A stretch of 45,881 nucleotides of DNA from an uncultured Chthonomonas sp. (GTDB taxonomy: Bacteria > Armatimonadota > Chthonomonadetes > Chthonomonadales > CAJBBX01). The number at the start of each line of letters is the position of its first letter. The stretch's first letter is position 1. The notes below the pieces were generated by a model. It was given only the letters and a program-made list of their open reading frames with translations, did not search any database and was not told the DNA's origin. Location of the stretch: the NCBI GenBank assembly GCA_903951425.1, contig CAJBBX010000161.1, forward strand, positions 1 through 45,881, read 5' to 3'. The position numbers were made by a program, and so were the translations under genes. Of this stretch, positions 9,301 through 16,638 are shown in pieces.

Positions 9301-9865
9301 CCGCGAACTGGTCCGACGTGAATAGGTCAAACTCCAGGTCGAAGCGCTCGTACAACTCGTCCTGCCACTGCTCCGTCAGGCTGCCTGGGCTCACAATCAG
9401 GCAGCGCGCCAGATCGCCGCGCAGCATCAGTTCGCGGATGAGCAGGCCGGCCATGATCGTCTTGCCGGCGCCGGGGTCATCTGCCAGTAGGAACCGCAGC
9501 GGCTGGCGCGTCAGCATTTCGCCGTAGACCGCGGTGATCTGATGCGGGAGCGGCATGATGCGCGATAGATGCACTGCCATCATAGGATCGAACAGATGCG
9601 CCCAGCGGATGCGCTGCGCCTCGAACACGAGGCGGAACAGGTCGCCGTCCGCGGTGAAGGACCATGGGAGCGCGGCATCCTGCAGGGATAGGCGGGCTTC
9701 GTCAGACCGGTCGAGGAGTTCCTCGCCAAGCCCGCCGGCGTCGTCGCGGAACGCTACGCGCACCGCGTCAGGCCCGAGCCACTCCGCCGCTATGATGCTG
9801 ACCGCACATGCGGCGCGCATGCCGGTTACCCGGCTCCCTGTCGTCATCTGTTCCAACTGGATCAT
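6350..9865 (-). CDS. SNF2/DEAD-type helicase with C-terminal DUF3883 domain
   Basis: This 1171-residue superfamily 2 ATPase has a Walker A motif DPGAGKT near 130-136, a DEAH box VDEAH at 229-233, TATPHSG near 268-273, and motifs V and VI (TDAAGEGINLQ, EQRFGRIHRIGQ) near 571-610. A long acidic and coiled insert separates the two RecA lobes. The C-terminal domain from about 1068 has GYDIESR and FIEVKGR, the mark of DUF3883, a nuclease-fold domain common in restriction and defence proteins. The ATG at 9865 is favoured over a GTG at 9913 because AGAGGAG lies about 11 bases upstream of it. It is the first gene of the minus-strand operon with the AlbA_2 and ParA-like genes. Similar helicases accompany DUF1156/DUF499 systems and DISARM-like loci. 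The intact helicase suggests that part of the system may still function. Confidence 0.9.
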   Translation of the reverse strand: MIQLEQMTTGSRVTGMRAACAVSIIAAEWLGPDAVRVAFRDDAGGLGEELLDRSDEARLSLQDAALPWSFTADGDLFRLVFEAQRIRWAHLFDPMMAVHLSRIMPLPHQITAVYGEMLTRQPLRFLLADDPGAGKTIMAGLLIRELMLRGDLARCLIVSPGSLTEQWQDELYERFDLEFDLFTSDQFAAAGPANWFQRHPYAICRMDKLARDEAVQERLLQIDWDLIVVDEAHKMSASYYGSELKRTQRYRLGEQLSSHTRHLLLMTATPHSGIEANFQLFLALLDGDRFEGRSRDAANTADAGDLMRRLVKERLVKMDGTPLFPERRAHTVNYKLSEAEAALYNAVTAYVRTEFDRADALDENTRNNVGFALTSLQRRLASSPEAIYRSLMRRRERLERRLRESELQRRGVAQPTPVTPWTSTGFEGGEDGLPDPEELTGAEREDMEEGAIDEASAARSIAELRAEIASLQLLERQALAVRRSGTDRKWEELSSLLQERPELFDAGGGRRKLVVFTEHRDTLNYLRERIATLIGRPDAIEVIHGAMARDDRRRAQEAFRNDPEVVVLVATDAAGEGINLQRAHLMVNYDLPWNPNRLEQRFGRIHRIGQLEVCHLWNLVAEETREGDVYLRLLHKLDEERGALFGQVFDVLGQVFTETPLWKLLQDAVRYGDDPEVRARLYQVVDGALDREHIARLLKERALTDDALDASLVTRVRNDMERAQARRLQPFYIETFFREAFAFVGGSLAQREPGRYEISHVPAPVRERGRTVGIGPPVTARYERVAFERANVDVPGKPPAALLCPGHPLMEAVLSLLLDRLTPALKQGAVLIDEHGSSEPRLLVALMHEVRDGRPAQGGGLTILSRRMQFVEIRTDGTANDAGHAPYLDYRTASEAEGAAARSGSVQWTGPQAEQAALAFAAQHMVPRHFDEVAGHQQDRVARTRAAVNSLLTSEITYWDGRARELRDREDAGKTARMNAVTAERRRDDLIERLQRRMRELDAEAQLSKGAPIVLGAALVVPASALSGGAPAFGHGDPAVELAAMEAVMAAERAAGHDPHDVSGAHVGYDIESRTRQGALRFIEVKGRTVGAATVTVTRNEILTALNAPEQFLLAIVRVDGAERELRFVTKPFRTPPDRYATSVNYDLDDLWERGAGAPSPGGLGGWDDRR

Positions 9866-9950
9866 GCTGCGGACGGCTCCTCTGAAGGTTGCCGGCCCAT
9901 TGCCGTTGCCCACAGCTTCGCCATGCAGTCAAAGGCTTCCTGCACCGGGC

Positions 9951-9978
9951 CCAGGCTGTTAGGAGCTCGTGAGCCTGG
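9951..9978. other. Seven-base-pair inverted repeat in the divergent intergenic region
   Basis: CCAGGCT and AGCCTGG form a perfect 7-bp stem separated by 14 bases. It lies in the 258-base gap between the helicase start (minus strand) and the beta-propeller gene (plus strand). Close by, CCGGCCATG occurs twice (near 9983 and 10003). The arrangement suits a regulator binding site or a hairpin; no T-tract follows either arm. Confidence 0.35.
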
Positions 9979-10070
9979 CTAGCCGGCCATGGGCAGGGAA
10001 ATACCGGCCATGAACCATCGGCGACACGGTTGTTGTAGTCGGCGGTAGCGCTGGATGGGCGCCGCTCCGA

Positions 10071-10104
10071 GCAGGAACTCCGCCTCCCGCCGCCTAAGCT
10101 AGGC
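10071..10104 (+). promoter_or_regulatory. Promoter-like block with 13-bp palindrome, copy 1
   Basis: The block reads GCAGGAAC, nine variable bases, then CGCCGCCTAAGCTAGGC. An identical framework stands at 11245-11278, in front of the DUF6067 gene. The two conserved parts lie as -35 and -10 boxes would (AGGAAC and TAAGCT separated by 16 bases), and the start codon is 19 bases beyond the block. The 13 bases GCCTAAGCTAGGC at 10092-10104 form a perfect 5+3+5 inverted repeat that could be an operator overlapping the -10 region. Confidence 0.55.
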
Positions 10105-10123
10105 CCAACAGGAGGAGAACGAC

Positions 10124-11233
10124 ATGAACCCCGCCGATCTCGACACGTGCCGCGTTGTGCAACACCTATGGGTCGTCGCCATGGTGGCTGGGATGTCGCT
10201 TGTCGGGATTGGAGCGACATGGGCCCAGGCCGGCCCGAAGGCCTACCCCGATGGGCGGCCCGCGGCGGCCCTGCGGATGGAGGCGCGGGACCAGGGGGTG
10301 GTGCTGAAGCATGGCGACGGACCGGGCCGGTGCGACGAGCTGGGCGCCCGCGACGTCTGGGCCTTCAATGCCGGCGATACCTATTACATGCACTATGACG
10401 GCGCCGGGCCCAAGGGTTGGCTCTCCTGCTTGGCCACCAGCCGCGACCTCGTCCACTGGACCAAGAAGGGCCCCATCCTGGACTTCGGCAAGCCGGGCGA
10501 CCCGGACTCGCGGTCGGCCTCCTACAGCGTCACCTACCATGACCGCGGGAAGTGGCACATGTTCTACCTGGGCACTCCGAACACGTCGCCGGCGCCCGAC
10601 CTGATCCCGGCCTTCCCCTACCTGACGCTCAAGGCCACAGGCGCCGGGCCGGGAGGCCCATGGACCAAGCGGCCGGGGATCACGCCGTTCGCCTGCGTGC
10701 CGGGCACCTACTACAGCGTCACCGCCAGCCCCGGCCACATCGTGCAGCACGCCGGCGAGTATCTCATGTTCTTCAGCGCCGCCTCGGTTGACGCGGCAGG
10801 CACGCACCGGACCATCTCCATCGCGCGGACGAAGGACCTCAACACGCCCTGGAAGCTCGACGACAAGCCGATCCTGCCGCCCACCGAACAGATCGAGAAC
10901 ACGTCCCTCTACTTCGAGCCGGCCGACAAGACCTGGTACCTCTTCACCAACCACATCGGCCTCGACGGCTATGAGTACACCGACGCGGTCTGGGTCTACT
11001 GGACGAAGGACCTGAACCGCTGGGATCCCGCGAACAAGGCCGTGGTGCTCGACGGCGCCAACTGCACCTGGAGCCGCCGATGCATCGGCCTCCCTTCGGT
11101 GGTGAAGGTCGGCAACCGGCTCGCCCTGATCTACGACGCCCCGGGCGGCGACAGCGGGAGCCACATGCGCCGCGACGTGGGCCTGGCCTGGCTGGACCTG
11201 CCGCTCCGCATCCCGAAGGCGGGCGGCAGATAG
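10124..11233 (+). CDS. Secreted five-bladed beta-propeller glycosidase-like protein
   Basis: This 369-residue protein has an N-terminal signal sequence (about 15-36, ending ATWAQA) and a repeated blade pattern typical of GH43/GH32/GH117-type beta-propellers. The blades are seen as DVWAFNAGDTYYMHYDG, SRDLVHWTKKGPIL, YHDRGKWHMFYLG and DKTWYLFTNHIG. Acidic residues in the first blade (EL.ARDVW) and WTKDLNRW late in the protein fit that fold, but no family-specific catalytic triad can be assigned by eye. The start ATG follows GGAGGAG at a good distance. It has its own promoter-like block, and a second copy of that block follows the gene, so it probably forms a separate transcript from the DUF6067 operon while sharing its control. 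The likely role is hydrolysis or binding of extracellular oligosaccharides. Confidence 0.75.
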   Translation: MNPADLDTCRVVQHLWVVAMVAGMSLVGIGATWAQAGPKAYPDGRPAAALRMEARDQGVVLKHGDGPGRCDELGARDVWAFNAGDTYYMHYDGAGPKGWLSCLATSRDLVHWTKKGPILDFGKPGDPDSRSASYSVTYHDRGKWHMFYLGTPNTSPAPDLIPAFPYLTLKATGAGPGGPWTKRPGITPFACVPGTYYSVTASPGHIVQHAGEYLMFFSAASVDAAGTHRTISIARTKDLNTPWKLDDKPILPPTEQIENTSLYFEPADKTWYLFTNHIGLDGYEYTDAVWVYWTKDLNRWDPANKAVVLDGANCTWSRRCIGLPSVVKVGNRLALIYDAPGGDSGSHMRRDVGLAWLDLPLRIPKAGGR

Positions 11234-11244
11234 CCGCTCCCCGT

Positions 11245-11278
11245 GCAGGAACCCGCCCCCTCGCCGCCTAAGCTAGGC
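11245..11278 (+). promoter_or_regulatory. Promoter-like block with 13-bp palindrome, copy 2
   Basis: The same 8+9+17 arrangement as at 10071-10104 is present: GCAGGAAC, a variable nine bases, and CGCCGCCTAAGCTAGGC. The palindrome occupies 11266-11278. The distance to the next start codon (18 bases) is almost the same as in copy 1. Because the spacer is not conserved while the two outer blocks are, selection on promoter or operator function is more likely than a recent duplication. Confidence 0.55.
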
Positions 11279-11296
11279 GCATTGGAGGAACACGCC

Positions 11297-14197
11297 ATGA
11301 CGCCTGCCCTGCCGCCTGCCGACCTCGCCACGTATCGCGTCGCCCAGCGCCCCTGGGCGGCCGGTCTGGGGCACATCCGCGCCGTGGTGCGCGTGGCCGG
11401 ACCTGCCAGGTTCGTCCGGGTGACCATCCCCTGGCGGCGGCGCGATGCCGACTTCCTTCGCAAGGCGATCCAGGTGGTCCGCCTCTCGCCCGAGGAGCCG
11501 GTGGCCAACGTGGCCCGCCTGCGCGTCGACATGGACTCCGGCACGCTGGCCTTCGGGCCGGTCCCCGCCGCGGGCGAGTACTGCGTCTACTGGCTACCCT
11601 ACACGCCGCAAAACGTCTGCGGCGGCTACGGCGGCGACTACCTGCCCTGGGCCGACCCGAAGGATGCCGCCTGGGCGGCGTCCGCCTCGGGCGATGCGCA
11701 GGAGGGCGAGCTCGTGGCCATCGAGTCGCGGATGCCCTTCGACGCCGTCGACCCCATGGAGGTGCGCGCCACCGCCGCCGAGACCGAGGCCTTCGTCGCT
11801 GCCCACGATCGCCCCTACCTCGTGTTCGCCGAGGACCGCACGCTGCCCATCCGCATGCCCGAGGCGCTACCCATGCGCTGGATTAAGGCCGGACCGTCAG
11901 CCGAGTTCCGCGGGACGGCTTGCCTCAACGAGTATTTCGCCCTGCAGCTGGGCCTCTATGCGGCGCGGCAGGGCCTCTCCAACGTGCGGGTGGAGTTCAG
12001 CGACCTGGGCCTGGCGGGCGGTGGCCAGAGCATTCCCTCCTCGGCGCTGGAGTGCATCAACACCGACGGGCTGGACACGTACGGCAAGCCCATGGCCAAG
12101 CGCGTCGACGTGGCCCGCGGCCGCGTGCAGCCGCTCTGGATCGGCGTGGACGTGCCGCGCGACGCCGTGCCGGGCAACTACGTGGGCGCGTTGACCGTGA
12201 CGGCCGACGGCGTGGCGCCCACGACGATCCCCTTCACGCTCACCGTGGAGCCGAAGCTGCTGGAGGACCGGGGCGACAGCGAGACCTGGCGCCACTCCCG
12301 CCTCCGCTGGCTCAACTCGGCCACGGGCATCGACGACGCGCCGGTGGCCCCCTACACGCCCATCGGGGTGAAGGGCTCCACGCTCTCGGTGCTGGGGCGC
12401 ACGGTGCAGGTGGGGCCTGACGGCATGCCGTCGGCCATCCGCGCCGGGAGCCGCGGTATCCTGTCCGACCCGCTGCGCATCGTGGCCGACGGCGCCGAGG
12501 CCGCCAGGCCCGCCGCGCTCCGCTTCCTGCGGAAGGAGGCCGGCGTCGTTACCTGGAGCGGCGAGTCGCGGGCGGCCGACCACAAGCTCACCGTGGACGG
12601 GCGGCTCGAGTTCGACGGCCACCTCCTCATCCGCGCCACCCTCACCGCCGACCGCGCCCTGGACCTCCGCGACGTGCGCCTGGAGCTACCCTTCGCCCGC
12701 GAGGCGGCCACCTACTTCATGGGCGTGGGCCGCAAGGGCGGGCTGCGGCCGGCATCCTACGACTGGAAGTGGACAGGGCCGTTCGACAGCTTTTGGATGG
12801 GCGATGTCTGGGGCGGCATCCACTGCGAATTGCGCGGCGGAACCTACAACGGGCCGATGATGAACCTCTACCATCCCGCGCCGCCCGCCTCCTGGTCCAA
12901 CGGAGGCAAGGGCGGCGTCCGCGTGGGCGATCCCGCCTCCGGCGCGGCGGTGGCGGCCTATACCGGACCCCGCACGCTGCAGGCCGGCGAGGCGCTGACG
13001 CTGGAGTTCGCGCTCATTATCACCCCCGTGAAGCAGCTCGACACCGCCATGCACTTCCGCGAGCGCTACTACCACAACGCGCCGCAGCCCGGACCCACCG
13101 AGGAGGCCGTCAAGGCCGGCGTCAACGTCATCAACGTACACCACGCCAATGACGTAAACCAGTACATCAACTACCCCTTCGTGACGCCCGAGGGCATGAA
13201 GCGCTTCGTGGACGAGTGGCACGCCCGCGGCATGAAGGTGAAGTGGTACTACACCGTGCGGGAGCTGACCAACCACGTCACCGAGCTGTGGGCCCTACGA
13301 AGCCTCGGCACGGAGATCCTGGCCGGCGGCGGCGGCGGCGGCTTCCCATGGCTCCGCGAGCACCTGGTCACCGACTACGCGCCGCAGTGGTTCCAGCCCT
13401 TCGAGGACGGCACGGCCTGCTCGGCCATCCTCACCAGCGGCGAGTCGCGCTGGTACAACTACTACATCGAGGGCCTCGACTGGCTCGTGCGCAACATGGG
13501 TATCGACGGCCTCTACCTCGATGACGTCACCTACGATCGCCACATCCTCAAGCGCATGCGCAAGGTGATGCAGGCCGCACGGCCCGGTTGCCTGCTGGAC
13601 CTCCACTCCAATACGGGCTTCTCCATCGGGCCGGCGAACCAGTACATGGAGTTCTTCCCCTACGTGGACCGGCTCTGGTTCGGCGAGAGCTTCCGCTACA
13701 ACGAGGAGGACCCGGCCTACTGGCTGGTCGAGGCGTCGGGCATTCCCTTCGGCCTCATGGGCGATATGCTGCAGGACGGCGGCAACCGGTGGCGCGGGAT
13801 GGTCTACGGCATGACCGTGCGCCTGCCCTGGGTGAGCGAGACCAACCACGCCGACCCCAAGCCGGTCTGGAAGGTGTGGGACGCCTTCGGCATCGACCAG
13901 GCCCAGATGCTGGGCTACTGGGACGCCGCCTGCCCCGTGCGCACCAGCAGCAAAGAGGTCCTCGCCACCGTCTACCGCCGCAAGGGCAAAGCGCTCATCG
14001 CCCTGGCTAGCTGGGCGCCGGGCAAGGTCGACGTCACGCTGAACATCGACTGGAAGGCCCTGGGCATCAACCCGGCGAAGGCCGCCATCACCGCGCCGGC
14101 CGTGGAAGACTTCCAGTCCGCCCGGAGCTTCGCCGCGGGCGAGGCCGTGCCCGTGGAGCCGCTGAAGGGCTGGCTTCTGCTGATCGAGGAACGCTGA
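11297..14197 (+). CDS. DUF6067-type glycoside hydrolase-like protein
   Basis: This 966-residue protein has N-terminal beta-rich domains (to about 330, including VPRDAVPGNYVGALTVTADG, typical of GH123-like proteins). A beta-sandwich region follows, then a TIM-barrel-like catalytic part (about 600-850) with NVINVHHANDVNQYINYPF, GMKVKWYYTVRELTNH and GIDGLYLDDVTYDRH. Asp742/Asp743 at the end of a strand are candidate active-site acids. DUF6067 proteins are large glycosidase-like proteins found in Bacteroidota, Planctomycetota and relatives; few have been assayed. No signal peptide is visible, so it may act in the cytoplasm or use another route. The ATG follows GGAGGA by seven bases. A GGC run encodes seven glycines near codon 675. 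It heads an operon, with the amidohydrolase 27 bases downstream. Confidence 0.75.
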   Translation: MTPALPPADLATYRVAQRPWAAGLGHIRAVVRVAGPARFVRVTIPWRRRDADFLRKAIQVVRLSPEEPVANVARLRVDMDSGTLAFGPVPAAGEYCVYWLPYTPQNVCGGYGGDYLPWADPKDAAWAASASGDAQEGELVAIESRMPFDAVDPMEVRATAAETEAFVAAHDRPYLVFAEDRTLPIRMPEALPMRWIKAGPSAEFRGTACLNEYFALQLGLYAARQGLSNVRVEFSDLGLAGGGQSIPSSALECINTDGLDTYGKPMAKRVDVARGRVQPLWIGVDVPRDAVPGNYVGALTVTADGVAPTTIPFTLTVEPKLLEDRGDSETWRHSRLRWLNSATGIDDAPVAPYTPIGVKGSTLSVLGRTVQVGPDGMPSAIRAGSRGILSDPLRIVADGAEAARPAALRFLRKEAGVVTWSGESRAADHKLTVDGRLEFDGHLLIRATLTADRALDLRDVRLELPFAREAATYFMGVGRKGGLRPASYDWKWTGPFDSFWMGDVWGGIHCELRGGTYNGPMMNLYHPAPPASWSNGGKGGVRVGDPASGAAVAAYTGPRTLQAGEALTLEFALIITPVKQLDTAMHFRERYYHNAPQPGPTEEAVKAGVNVINVHHANDVNQYINYPFVTPEGMKRFVDEWHARGMKVKWYYTVRELTNHVTELWALRSLGTEILAGGGGGGFPWLREHLVTDYAPQWFQPFEDGTACSAILTSGESRWYNYYIEGLDWLVRNMGIDGLYLDDVTYDRHILKRMRKVMQAARPGCLLDLHSNTGFSIGPANQYMEFFPYVDRLWFGESFRYNEEDPAYWLVEASGIPFGLMGDMLQDGGNRWRGMVYGMTVRLPWVSETNHADPKPVWKVWDAFGIDQAQMLGYWDAACPVRTSSKEVLATVYRRKGKALIALASWAPGKVDVTLNIDWKALGINPAKAAITAPAVEDFQSARSFAAGEAVPVEPLKGWLLLIEER

Positions 14198-14224
14198 GGA
14201 CGCATGCCGGAGGAGACCAGAGAT

Positions 14225-15643
14225 ATGGCGGACACCATGGACAGGAGGACCTTCATGGGAGCAGCAGGAACGGCCCTGGCGCTGGGTGCAGGAGGATCGA
14301 CCGCGGAGCCGTTGTCCGCCGTGGCCGCGCCGCCGCTTGCGTCGGGCATCCGGGGGCTGGTGGACCGGACGCCGCTCATCGATACCCACGAGCACTTGAT
14401 GCCCGAGGCCGACCGCATCGCCCACGCCGACGGCGGCGACGGCCGGACCTCGTCCGACTTCGGCCTGCTCATGAGCCACTACACCGACTCCGACCTGCAG
14501 GTCTCGGGCCTCTCCGCCGACGACTACCGGAAGCTCACCACCCATGGCATGGACCCGCGCGAGAAGTGGAAGCTCGTGGCCGGCGCCTACGAGCGGTGCC
14601 GCAACACGGGCTACCAGCTCTGCGTCCGCGAGGCCGTCCGCGCCCTCTACGGCGAGGATGACATCCGCGAGGGCAACTGCGAGAAGATCAGCCGACGCCT
14701 TCGCGAGGGCATCCGGCCGGGCTTCTACCGCCACATCCTGCGCGACGTGGCGAACATCGAGCACGCACAGGTGAACTGCCTGCAGAACCCGATCCTTCGG
14801 CAGAGCGAGCCGGCCACCGACCTGCTCAGCTTCGACCTGACCACCGTGAACCTGGCCACCAACGTGCAGATGTCGGCCTTGCGGCTGGCGGCTGGCGGCG
14901 CCGAGGTGGCGACGCTGCAGCAGGCCCACGCGGCCGTCGACCGCGCCTTCAGCACGCTGGGTCCACGGGCCATCGCGGTGAAGGACCAGTGCGCCTACTG
15001 GCGCGGCCTGGACTTCGTGGACGTGCCTGACGCCGAGGCCGCGCCCATCTTCGCCCGCTTCGCCAAGGACGAGACCTCCGTGCGGCGAGCCGAGCGCAAG
15101 GCGCTGCAGGACAACCTCTTCCGCCGCTGTATTCACCGAGCGACCGAGCAGAAGCTGCCCATCAAGCTCCACACCGGCTACTACGCCGGGATGGGCGGCA
15201 TGGACCTCTCGGTGGTCCGTAACAACATGGCCGACGCCGCCCGCCTGGCCCGCGAGTTCCCCGACGCCACCTTCGTGCTGATGCATATGGCCTACCCCTA
15301 CCAGCACGAGCTGACCGCCCTCTGCAAGCACTACCGCAATATCTACGCCGACATGTGCTGGGCGTGGATCATCGACCCGACGTCCGCCACGCGGTTCATG
15401 AAGGAGTTCCTCATGGCCGCGCCGGCCTGCAAACTCTTCACCTTCGGCGGCGACTTCATGCCCGTGGAGCTGGTCCCCGGGCATGCGCGGGTGGCGCGGC
15501 GGGGCATCACGCTGGCGCTGACGCAGCTCGTACAGGAGGGCTGGGTGAGCGAGTCCGACGTGTCCGCGCTGGCCGAGCGCGTCATGCGGGGCAACGCCCG
15601 CGAGGTGTTCGACCTGAAGCGGGTGTTGGCAAACCAGCCGTGA
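14225..15643 (+). CDS. Tat-exported amidohydrolase (uronate isomerase-like)
   Basis: This is a 472-residue protein. The N-terminus MADTMDRRTFMGAAG has a Tat-like twin-arginine followed by an Ala/Gly-rich hydrophobic stretch, suggesting export in folded form. The metal-binding signature HxH of the amidohydrolase superfamily is at His55/His57 (LIDTHEHL). Later metal or active-site candidates are IKLHTGYY, LMHMAYPY and FGGDFMP. It resembles the amidohydrolase_2 group that includes uronate isomerases and lactonases. The ATG at 14225 is preceded by GGAGGAG; an upstream ATG at 14204 would remove the twin-arginine from the N-terminus. Its stop overlaps the pdxA2 start (GTGA). Its place before four-carbon sugar-acid genes suggests it opens a lactone or processes a uronate that feeds them; this is inference. 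Confidence 0.8.
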   Translation: MADTMDRRTFMGAAGTALALGAGGSTAEPLSAVAAPPLASGIRGLVDRTPLIDTHEHLMPEADRIAHADGGDGRTSSDFGLLMSHYTDSDLQVSGLSADDYRKLTTHGMDPREKWKLVAGAYERCRNTGYQLCVREAVRALYGEDDIREGNCEKISRRLREGIRPGFYRHILRDVANIEHAQVNCLQNPILRQSEPATDLLSFDLTTVNLATNVQMSALRLAAGGAEVATLQQAHAAVDRAFSTLGPRAIAVKDQCAYWRGLDFVDVPDAEAAPIFARFAKDETSVRRAERKALQDNLFRRCIHRATEQKLPIKLHTGYYAGMGGMDLSVVRNNMADAARLAREFPDATFVLMHMAYPYQHELTALCKHYRNIYADMCWAWIIDPTSATRFMKEFLMAAPACKLFTFGGDFMPVELVPGHARVARRGITLALTQLVQEGWVSESDVSALAERVMRGNAREVFDLKRVLANQP

Positions 15644-16638
15644 GCAGGCCCACTCGTCAGCGCCTGGCCCTCACCATGGGCGACCCCGCCGGCGTGGGGC
15701 CCGAGCTGTGCCTCCGCGCCCTGGCGGATGCGGGCGTGAGACAGGCTTGCCTGCCCATCCTCTTCGGCGACCTCGGCGTCGCCCGCGAGGTGGGCCGGCG
15801 GCTGGACCTGCCCGTACCGGAGACGGTGATCGACGCGCAGGGCCTCGACGCGCTCGACCCCAGCGCCGGCGCCGCCATGGTCGACCTGGCATCCCTGCCG
15901 CCGGGATCCGTGGAGCCGGGCACGGTGCAGCGGGCCTGCGGCGCGGCGGCCTTCCGGGCCATCGAAGCGGCCATCGGCGCCGCGATGGCGGGCGACGTGG
16001 TCGGCGTGGTGACGGCGCCCATCAACAAGGAGGCGCTCCACCTGGCCGGCGTGCCACATCCCGGCCATACGGAGATCTTCACCGCGCTCACCATGGCTCG
16101 GCGGAGCTGCATGCTCCTCTGCGACGACGCCATCAGCTGCAGCTTCGTCACTACCCACACGGCCATCGCGCAGGTCTCCGGCCGCCTCAGCGTGCAGCGC
16201 ATCCTGGACGTGATCGAACTCACCGCCGACGCGCTTCAGCGGCTGCGCGGCCGTCCCGCACGCATCGGCGTCTGCGGCCTCAACCCGCACGCCGGCGAGC
16301 ACGGCCTCTTCGGCGACGAGGAGGCCCGCGCCATCGAACCCGCCATGGCCGAGGCGCGGAGCCGCGGCATCCAGGTGGAAGGCCCCTTCCCGCCCGACGC
16401 CGCGTTTCTGCCGAAGCTGCGCGAGCGCATCGACGCCACCGTCTGCATGTACCACGACCAGGGCCACATCCCGTTCAAGATGCTGGCGTTCGACTCGGGC
16501 GTCAACATTACGCTGGGCTTGCCCATCGTCCGGACCAGCGTGGACCACGGCACGGCGTTCGACATCGCGTGGCAGGGGACGGCGAGCCCGAGCAGCCTCC
16601 TGGCGGCCATTCGGTGCGCCGTGCGCCTGGCGCCGTGA
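15640..16638 (+). CDS. pdxA2: PdxA2-type 4-phospho-threonate/erythronate dehydrogenase
   Basis: This 332-residue protein belongs to the PdxA family, with LTMGDPAGVGPE at the N-terminus, TAPINKEAL near 125-133, YHDQGHIPFK at 271-280 and DHGTAFDIA at 302-310. The three metal-binding histidines of PdxA correspond to His173, His217 and His272. PdxA proper acts in vitamin B6 synthesis. Copies next to a DUF1537 kinase, as here, are the PdxA2 group. They oxidise 4-phospho-D-threonate or -erythronate to a 3-keto acid that decarboxylates to dihydroxyacetone phosphate. I infer the PdxA2 role from the neighbour. The start is a GTG overlapping the amidohydrolase stop, and the stop overlaps the next GTG, so the three genes are coupled. 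The usual IAGKG after DHGTAFD reads IAWQG here. Confidence 0.85.
   Translation: MSRPTRQRLALTMGDPAGVGPELCLRALADAGVRQACLPILFGDLGVAREVGRRLDLPVPETVIDAQGLDALDPSAGAAMVDLASLPPGSVEPGTVQRACGAAAFRAIEAAIGAAMAGDVVGVVTAPINKEALHLAGVPHPGHTEIFTALTMARRSCMLLCDDAISCSFVTTHTAIAQVSGRLSVQRILDVIELTADALQRLRGRPARIGVCGLNPHAGEHGLFGDEEARAIEPAMAEARSRGIQVEGPFPPDAAFLPKLRERIDATVCMYHDQGHIPFKMLAFDSGVNITLGLPIVRTSVDHGTAFDIAWQGTASPSSLLAAIRCAVRLAP

Noticed and set aside
10071-10104. Assignment of the GGAAC/CCTAA block to an extracytoplasmic-function sigma factor
   Set aside because: The GGAAC box fits, but the distance to the CGCC/CCTAA box is about four bases shorter than usual, so only a generic promoter call is made.
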